From: Actinostola sp. cb2023
Lineage: Eukaryota > Cnidaria > Anthozoa > Actiniaria > Actinostolidae
Length of the DNA: 64,000 bases
Assembly (NCBI GenBank): GCA_033675265.1
Contig: JAUJYZ010000289.1
Coordinates: 345,001 to 409,000 of the forward strand
Reading direction: 5' to 3'
The position numbers and the translations under genes were made by a program. The notes below the pieces were generated by a model that was given only the letters and a program-made list of their open reading frames with translations, made no database searches and had not been told where the DNA came from. This document shows, in pieces, positions 57,956-64,000 of the stretch; position 1 is the stretch's first letter, and the number at the start of each line of letters is the position of its first letter.

Positions 57956-58666
57956 CCGTATTCACCGGCGTATAAGCCGCACTCGCAGATAAGCCGCACC
58001 CCGAGTTTGGCAATGCAAATTTTGGGAAAAAAGTTTTTTTGAATAATATTAATAGAAATCACACGATAAGTGGAATCTTGAGAAAGCTACATGTTCATTA
58101 CATGCTTTGCGTTATCGGACGTAAACTCCCAGAGAATACTTCAAAGGCTTACCAATAATTTTAGGTTTGTAATAGACTAATCATAAAGACACTTTTTCAA
58201 TGGAATTCTTTACGACAAATCACGATCCAATACAATCCTATGACTGATTCAAATCGTCTTTCCCAACAACTTTCGGCATTATCGATTCTAAAATCTAAGG
58301 TTCGTTAGTGTGCACGTGAGAATGTTATGTTTGAGACACTTGATTGACACATGTTGTGTTAGCACGTGAACCAACCCGCTCATCAATGAAAAACACTTTA
58401 GCAAACCTTGTTGAACTGTCTGAAAAGGCGTTAGCACCCGTTAATTTGCCTGTTTAACGTCTAATCAATGGCCAATGCTTTTAGAAGTAACTAACAGCAA
58501 TAAACACACGAATGATGTACGTACTCTTTTACACTTTTATGTTACATTGTAATTATATTTATATTTCTGGTACCAATTCCCCGATGTTCTCCAAGATAAG
58601 CCGCACCCCCAACTTTGGATCGCGATTTTAGGAAAAAAAGTGCGGCTTATACGCCGGTGAATACGG
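57956..58666. mobile_element. MITE with CCGTATTCACCGGCGTATAA ends, TA target
   Basis: Inverted ends of about 30 bp reading into gtataagccgcac, flanked by TA (57954-57955, 58667-58668). The word aagataagccgcacccc recurs near both ends. The interior is AT-rich and non-coding. It lies in the alpha-kinase intron. Confidence 0.75.
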
Positions 58667-58739
58667 TATATAGTTTACTATTATATATATAATATAATCT
58701 ATGCATTTGACTATTTCAAACTCATTTCAAATGCACATA

Positions 58740-58858
58740 CCGTAAATGCTCGATTTTATATATTTTTTAGACCTCTAGGGGGGGGGGGGGGGGGGGGGGG
58801 CGCGCTTATTCGAGGGGGGCACTTATTGGAAGCATGGCGCTTAATCGAGCATTTACGG
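58740..58858. mobile_element. 119-bp MITE with poly-G core, TA target
   Basis: CCGTAAATGCTCGATT at the left is inverted at the right, flanked by TA (58738-58739, 58859-58860). Contains about 22 G residues and cttattcgaggggggcac repeats. Same intron. Confidence 0.75.
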
Positions 58859-59749
58859 TAATAGTACTGTATAAGTGGGGGATGTAATTCTATATAATAC
58901 GCCTGTGAGTTATACAAAACTCTTGCAACCTTATATACATCTACATTATTTCTCTTCATCACTTTCGTATCAAGAAGAGTTTAACATAAATATATATAAA
59001 TATAAAATAATAATAAATAAATAATCTGTACAAATTATTATAATAATTGATGTAACATCTGATTTATGTTTGATTGTTTGTTTAATATCAGGTTTACCTT
59101 GTGCGATTTAAACTAGAATGCACAGAACAAGATGGGGAGGAGTGCTCAAGCCCAGAGGAATCAGAACAAAGTGACATTCCTGAATTAAATACCCCTCCAA
59201 TTTTAAATACTGGAAAAGCAGCAGTTCCTGAAGAAACACAGTACCCAGCTTCTATTTCTATTGATGTGTTGCTGAAAGCTGGGCAGCTTATTAAACCCAA
59301 GAGAAAGAACCAGGTGTCACTGTCACTGGAAAAGTTTAACCTTGAAGAACAGGAATGGGTGTCTGTTGAAAAGTTACTTGATTTGTTGGTGGAGACAGAG
59401 AGCTTTTCTTCAGGAGGATTCCGAAATGCTTTTCTGGGACTGTGTAAAGATCAACAAAAATGGGTCATCAAGAAGTATAATGAAAAGGCTGTGGAGACCA
59501 TAACTGAAACATTGAAAAGCAGTGTAGAAGACCATACCCGCAAACAAATTCAAATGCACTGTACTGCAAGGCACCTGACAAATGTTTTCAGCACCAAAGC
59601 CCCTAAAGCATTTGGTGAATGCTTCAAGTTCAACCGTGCATACTACACAGTATACCAAGGACAGTCAGCAACAATTGAAGAATTTGTTGAAGGGACATTT
59701 AGGAAGTATGTCAATAACAATGGAATTGTTATTGCACATACTTGATGTC

Positions 59750-59935
59750 GAAATGTGCTAACCTCCTACTCAGAGTTCCCAAACTCCACGCATATTGTGG
59801 AAAATCACGTTTCAAAAAATCCACTATCTCTCTTCTAGAAAGGTTTTGCATCACATATTTTGCAAGATCCGCTTTCAAGGTCTCATCATCTTCCCATTCT
59901 GGGTTTCGTACTCGTTCATCTCCACCGTACGCCAT
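59750..59935 (-). pseudogene. IS3EU-type transposase first exon
   Basis: ATG at 59935 (MAYGGDERVRNPEW), then LKADLAKYVMQNLSRREIV, DFLKRDFPQYAW and TLSRRLAHFDIKYV: a helix-turn-helix leader like that of cnidarian and fish integrase-core transposases. It ends after about 62 codons where the sequence meets the alpha-kinase fragment head-on, so the catalytic D-D-E core has been deleted. Family call rests on recollection of this conserved leader. Confidence 0.55.
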
Positions 59936-60139
59936 ATTGACACACACAAACAGCCGCTTATCACAGGTATCGCGGGCTATGAGAACGCTGGGCCAAGTTG
60001 CCATCCACACAGACTTATAGACTCTGTAGGACTCTATATTCTTCGTTTTCTAACTGCCATATTTCGCGGAATAAATATTTTTGACGTACTCTGCTCCTAA
60101 CTGTAACAATTTGGTTAGTGGCCTACAAACCGTATTGGA

Positions 60140-61307
60140 GTGGCAAGGATGAAAAAACGGCCTGCGCAAAGCATGGTGGTCTACGAGAACGATGGGCCAC
60201 GTACGTAGATTTGAATTACATTTCGGAGTGGATTTCTTATGAGAACGACAGGCCATGGGTCGGCCCATCGTTCTCATAGTAAAATCGCAAATCATTGATC
60301 GCGTTTGGTGAATTTGATATGTTTTTCAAACTCTATTTTATTTTGAAACTCTATTTTTATTTTCAAACTCTATTTTATTTCCAAACTCTATTTTTATTTT
60401 CAAACTCTGTTTTATTTTGAAACTCTATTTTTTTTTTCAAACTCTATTTTATTTCCAAACTCTATTTTTATTTTCAAACTCTATTTTATTTCCAAACTCT
60501 ATTTTTATTTTCAAACTCTATTTTATTTTGAAACTCTATTTTTATTTTCAAACTCTATTTTATTTCCAAACTCTATTTTTATTTTCAAACTCTATTTTAT
60601 TTCCAAACTCTATTTTTATTTTCAAACTCTATTTTATTTTGAAACTCTATTTTTATTTTCAAACTCTATTTTATTTCCAAACTCTATTTTTATTTTCAAA
60701 CTCTATTTTATTTCCAAACTCTATATTTATTTTCAAACTCTATTTTATTTTGAAACTCTATTTTTATTTTCAAACTCTATTTTATTTCCAAACTCTATTT
60801 TTATTTTCAAACTCTATTTTATTTCCAAACTCTATTTTTATTTTCAAACTCTATTTTATTTTGAAACTCTATTTTTATTTTCAAACTCTATTTTCTTTTC
60901 AAACTCTATTTTCAAACTCTATTTTATTTTCAAACTATATTCTATTTTCAAACTATATAATTTTTTATTGTTTTCAAACTAGTTTATTTCCAAACTAGTT
61001 TATTTTCAAACTCTGTATTTATATTTTATTTTCAAACTGTGTTTATGTATATATATATTTTATTAATTTTCATTTTTTTTGTTTGTTTCATTATTTATTT
61101 ATATTTATTATTTTATTTGTTTGTTTTATTATCTATTTAGTGTTTTATTTATTTTTATTTGTTTATTTTATTATTTATTTATTATTATTTTCTTTTTTTT
61201 CTCATCACAAAAATGTTTTGATTATAAAAAAGGCAAAAAATTATTTTATTTCAGTATATTTCTCCATTTATTGTTCATTATAGCTATGAGAACAATGGGC
61301 CACCATA
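60140..61307 (-). repeat. right inverted arm with minisatellite
   Basis: Mirror of 55165-56043, with a longer and more regular array (60320-61030) of tttattttcaaactctat units. Ends at the terminal ccaccata. Confidence 0.9.
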
Positions 61308-62607
61308 GAGGAGATCGAAGATGCAGAACATTTGTGGATCAAAAGAGCGCAAACTCAAGCCTACCCTGAAGACATAGCAAGGATCAAGGCCAAACGAGAG
61401 ATAAGCCACAGCAGCTCTCTTAAGTCTCTGAACCCAACTTTGGATGAAAGAGACGTTTTACGAGTAGGAGGTAGAATCAAGCACGCCCCCATACCATACG
61501 ATGCCAAGCATCAGATTATATTGCCAAGAACCCACAGCATAGCAACACTCATCATATCTAGTTTACACAAGAAACTGAAGCACTCTGGTGTTGAGCATGT
61601 CATATCGGAACTAAGGCAAAGATATTGGATATCACAAGTAAGGCCAGTCGTCAAGAAAGTCATCCGATCATGTCCTACATGCAAGAGAAACAGCGCTAAA
61701 CCAGTACCACCAATGATGGCTAACTTACCACCTAGCAGACTACAAGCATTTACTCCACCTTTCTACAACACAGGCGTCGACTACTTTGGACGTAAAGAGG
61801 TATGGATGTCTGTTTACTTGCTTCGTGACGAGAAGTGTACATCTTGAAGTTGCGCACTCCATGGACACCGACAGCTTCATTATGGCCCTCAGAAGAATGA
61901 TTGGAAGAAGAGGGAAGCCAAGACACATATTTAGCGACAATGGTACCAACTTTGTTGGAGTGGAAAGAGAAAGCCTAAACCAAGAAAAAATAGCTGACAC
62001 TCTGACACAAGAAAACATTCAGTGGCACTTTAACCCTCCATCATCTCCACACTTCGGAGGTGTATGGGAAAGACTTGTCAAGTCTGCCAAGAAAGCCTTA
62101 AAGAATACATTGAATGGACAACTAGTAAATGACGAAACCCTGCATACGTTTATGGTTGAAGTGGAAAGTCTGCTGAACAGCAGACCCCTTACTCATGTTA
62201 GTGTTGACCCACAAGACCCAGAACCAATCACCCCTAACCACTTTCTCATCGGAAGAAGTAGTCCGAATATTCCCCCTGGAACATTTGACGACAAAGATTT
62301 ATGTGCAAGGAAAAGATGGAGACAAGCTCAAATTCTAGTTGACAGGTTCTGGAAAAGATGGCTACACGAGTATGTTCCCAACCTGACGGAACGACGAAAA
62401 TGGCAAACCCCTGCAGCCAAATCAATCAAGCCTAACGACGTTGTACTTGTAGTAGATGACAACCTCCCTCGAGGTCAGTGGAGGTTAGGAAGAGTCCTCA
62501 AGATCTTCACCAGTGAATATAATCAAGTTAGAAGTGCTGAAGTCAAGACGAAATATGGACAATACAGACGTCCCGCCGTGAAGCTTTGTTTGTTAGAATC
62601 CAACTAG
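61308..62607 (+). pseudogene. BEL pol C-terminal part: integrase
   Basis: Continues the pol frame after the nested element: the zinc-binding H-H-C-C domain (HSGVEHVISELRQRYW, CPTCKRN) and then the integrase core. Near 61790 the frame changes and a short conserved stretch after VDYFG is missing, a deletion-frameshift. The second part has VTRSVHLEV, FSDNGTNFVG (second catalytic Asp), SSPHFGGVWERLVKSAKK (Glu) and the C-terminal WRLGRV fold typical of BEL, ending at TAG 62605. It would insert the cDNA into chromosomes. Confidence 0.85.
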
Positions 62608-62620
62608 ATGTGCTTCACGC

Positions 62621-62633
62621 ACAGGGACGGGAA
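62621..62633 (+). other. BEL polypurine tract
   Basis: acagggacgggaa directly abuts the 3' LTR at 62634; the position marks the plus-strand primer. One C interrupts the purine run. Confidence 0.5.
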
Positions 62634-62835
62634 TGTGCACGACAGGACTGATAGTTATCGTAATAAATACCTTGTTACGGGGTTCCTGTGTCGGCCCATG
62701 CCCCTCTCGTTAAGTTCAATAAAACATGGATGGTCAAAAGGATTTGTTTCTCGGTTGGTGTTTTTAATCCTCCTTAATCGTACTCATCGTGAAGCATGGA
62801 CGAAAGGATCCATTGCTGGCAGCTTCTCGCCCACA
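62634..62835 (+). repeat. BEL 3' LTR
   Basis: 202 bp, five differences from the 5' LTR, followed by the tcacg duplication at 62836-62840. Confidence 0.95.
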
Positions 62836-63600
62836 TCACGCATGCTCTGATTGGCTCATGGCTACCATGTTTATTTAACAAATAACCAACATTTTTCGTA
62901 TGTCCGTGGTATGTTTTTTTACCACAAAAACAAAATAAATCGCGCAAGTTAATACCTACGAACGTTTGCTCAAAAACATTGCAGATCGCGCAATCATGGT
63001 ATATAATTTTCTCGCTTTTTCATTGGTTGGTGGAATTTGTAAACAAACATCTTGCCGTCCTGATTGGTTGGATTTTGACAAGCAACCATTTGAATGCTAC
63101 TTTTTGACAGTCAACAAAGCTGAAAAATAAAATCTGGACAATGTACATTGTAGTCAATGGAGGAAAGCACTAGGTCGCTTGAAAAATATGAAATAGCGTT
63201 ACAGAACAGCACTTCAGCGGAATGTTTGATGGTCTGATGGATTTACCATCAGAGGGTCCAAAAGTCAACAAATGAACTATTTTTGCCGTGAATAGCATCG
63301 ATAGATCTAGTTTTTATTTGAATGAAAGAACAAACTGTGGAGAATACTATAGCTGCAACTGATGAAAGATTTGGTTTGCTATGAACTGTTGTTGTGATTT
63401 ACGATAGTCCGTTCGGTATGTAAAATATGTAGCTGAAAATTTTCGTTTGACAAAATTATTTTTTTTGCATCAGACGATGAGAACCGTGGTATGTACTCTG
63501 ATAGATCACGGTTGATCGAACAATCAGAGAGCGAGAAATTTACTAGTTGTGGTAAAAATTAATATAATACCTATTTCAAAAAAGGTTGTCAATTACATTA
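62836..63600 (+). mobile_element. remainder of Crypton-like repeat, right of BEL
   Basis: catgctctgattggctcatggctaccatg continues the 5' end broken at 48494. The following 700 bp is AT-rich and non-coding with rccgtggtatgt words at about 62904 and 63484. The 3' limit is not established. Confidence 0.4.
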
Positions 63601-63686
63601 ATCCATAGGGTTCTGAGACCAAACTACTATATGCATATGATTAAGTGTTCATACTTAGGGACTGGTCGTAAAGTCATAAAGTAAAG

Positions 63687-63704
63687 AGGGGGGGGGGGGG
63701 GGTG
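63687..63704 (+). repeat. poly-G run
   Basis: About 18 G residues followed by tggggctt, in non-coding sequence. Confidence 0.85.
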
Positions 63705-63900
63705 GGGCTTTCATTACCTTTTCGTTTCCCGGTAGGAGGGGAATACACTTCCTTTCATCCCTTCGCCTTCCAGAGCAGGGATAGGCAGGCGATTCGCGAC
63801 TCACATTTTCTTCTTATTCATAAATAATATATATACACTTTAAAATGTTGATATTGTGCATGTATCCCATTAATAAAGCTTTGTTTTACATTGATTGCAG

Positions 63901-64000
63901 GTACAACTTGTCGCATGAAATGCATGAAGGTTCTGAAGCAAAGTTATAGAACTATTGATGATGCAGAAGATGCACTAGAAATATGCTACTTCAGCCAAAA
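63901..64000 (+). CDS. possible exon running off the window
   Basis: Follows a good acceptor (tgttttacattgattgcag). In one frame it is open to the window end (CRMKCMKVLKQSYRTIDDAE, then ALEICYFSQ). Unrecognised; may belong to the same host gene as 48265-48447, but the phases do not agree directly. Confidence 0.35.

Larger units (their letters stand above)
56171..59745 (+). pseudogene. alpha-kinase gene fragment carried by the transposon
   Basis: Exon 1 starts at ATG 56171 (basic, APKRQQAWLDLQNK) and contains FVAYEYEDLSVANLKKAC and SSCDILVTNKGPS, a conserved leader I cannot name. It is split by a 1.1-kb element (56483-57572) and ends at donor aag/gtgagc (57611). Exon 2 (59092-59745) is acidic, then enters an alpha-kinase catalytic domain: SSGGFRNAFLG (Gly-rich strand), KWVIKKY (ATP Lys), QIQMHCTARHL and TIEEFVEGTFRKYVNNNG. 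These are the N-lobe hallmarks of eEF2K/MHCK-type kinases. The sequence then stops at 59743; the metal-binding D-x-Q-G, the zinc cysteines and the rest of the C-lobe are missing. An active kinase is therefore not possible from this copy. Confidence 0.75.
55165..61307. mobile_element. IS3EU-like DNA transposon nested in BEL pol
   Basis: The ends are inverted copies starting TATGGTGGCCCATTGTTCTC, flanked by the 6-bp duplication gaggag (55159-55164, 61308-61313). Taking out the element and one duplicate restores the BEL reading frame at that point. The inverted arms are about 0.9-1.2 kb, with AT-rich minisatellites and three copies each of the word gcccat(c/t)gttctc. Inside are an alpha-kinase gene fragment (plus) and the first exon of an integrase-like transposase (minus). 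The name IS3EU rests on that exon and the 6-bp duplication. Both genes are truncated, so the copy is non-autonomous. Confidence 0.85.
48495..62835 (+). mobile_element. BEL/Pao LTR retrotransposon with nested insertion
   Basis: 202-bp LTRs at both ends, starting TGTG and ending CCCACA, are flanked by the 5-bp duplication tcacg (48490-48494, 62836-62840). The LTRs differ at 5 of 202 positions (about 2.5%). A primer site for tRNA-Tyr follows the 5' LTR and a purine tract precedes the 3' LTR. Gag, protease, RT, RNase H and integrase occur in BEL order on plus. A 6.1-kb IS3EU-like element sits between RNase H and integrase; without it the retroelement is about 8.2 kb. Several lesions (listed under the genes) make it inactive. 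Confidence 0.95.

Noticed and set aside
60417..61369. 193-codon Phe-rich frame and overlapping hydrophobic frames
   Set aside because: Same minisatellite in the right arm; units of 17-19 bp, no conserved protein.
1..64000. tRNA, rRNA, riboswitch or bacterial-type operon signals
   Set aside because: None seen; the only tRNA-related sequence is the 17-nt primer-binding site of the BEL element.

Overview
This is a window of animal nuclear DNA: AT-rich, intron-containing, full of microsatellites and built almost entirely from transposable elements. The mix of families (EnSpm with a Tnp2-type transposase, THAP/Kolobok, Crypton tyrosine recombinases, SAP-YqaJ genes, IS3EU-like elements, a PHD-finger transposase, BEL and DIRS retroelements) fits an anthozoan cnidarian such as a coral or sea anemone. 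That assignment rests on recognising the families, not on a host marker gene. I saw no tRNA, rRNA or recognised housekeeping gene.

Layout. 0-3 kb: small inverted-repeat elements and an unrecognised two-exon gene with a recognisable promoter. 3,075-23,012: one 19.9-kb EnSpm/CACTA element with CACTG ends and a 3-bp TCT duplication. It carries a Tnp2-type transposase (minus strand, broken by a poly-A retrocopy) and a divergent SAM-domain gene (plus strand). Inside it sit an apparently intact Crypton gene (5.9-7.6 kb) and a complete Kolobok element (12,419-19,800, TTAA target). The Kolobok has an open 12-exon THAP transposase and a minus-strand gene resembling the P2X7 receptor C-terminal domain. 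23-29.4 kb: a LINE tail, a lone THAP exon, a 910-bp element with a 9-bp duplication, a decayed second Crypton and a decayed SAP-YqaJ gene. 29,434-31,569: an IS3EU-like element (TATGG ends, 6-bp duplication) with a HECT fragment. 32-39 kb: tandem repeats and a large TTAA foldback element. 39.5-47.3 kb: a DIRS-like RT fragment, then a chimeric transposase pseudogene (Tc1-type helix-turn-helix to PHD finger) bracketed by 220-bp direct repeats.

48,495-62,835: a BEL/Pao retrotransposon with 202-bp LTRs (5 differences), a tRNA-Tyr primer site and a TCACG duplication. Its pol is split by a 6.1-kb IS3EU-like element (55,165-61,307, GAGGAG duplication) that carries half of an alpha-kinase gene and a transposase first exon. 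That element is in turn interrupted by a 1.1-kb element with a 9-bp duplication and by two MITEs. The BEL itself landed inside the 5' end of a Crypton-like repeat, so the nest is at least four layers deep.

The most interesting theme is cargo. Several DNA transposons here (EnSpm, Kolobok, two IS3EU-like elements) carry eukaryotic signalling domains (SAM, P2X7 C-terminal domain, alpha-kinase, HECT) beside their transposases.
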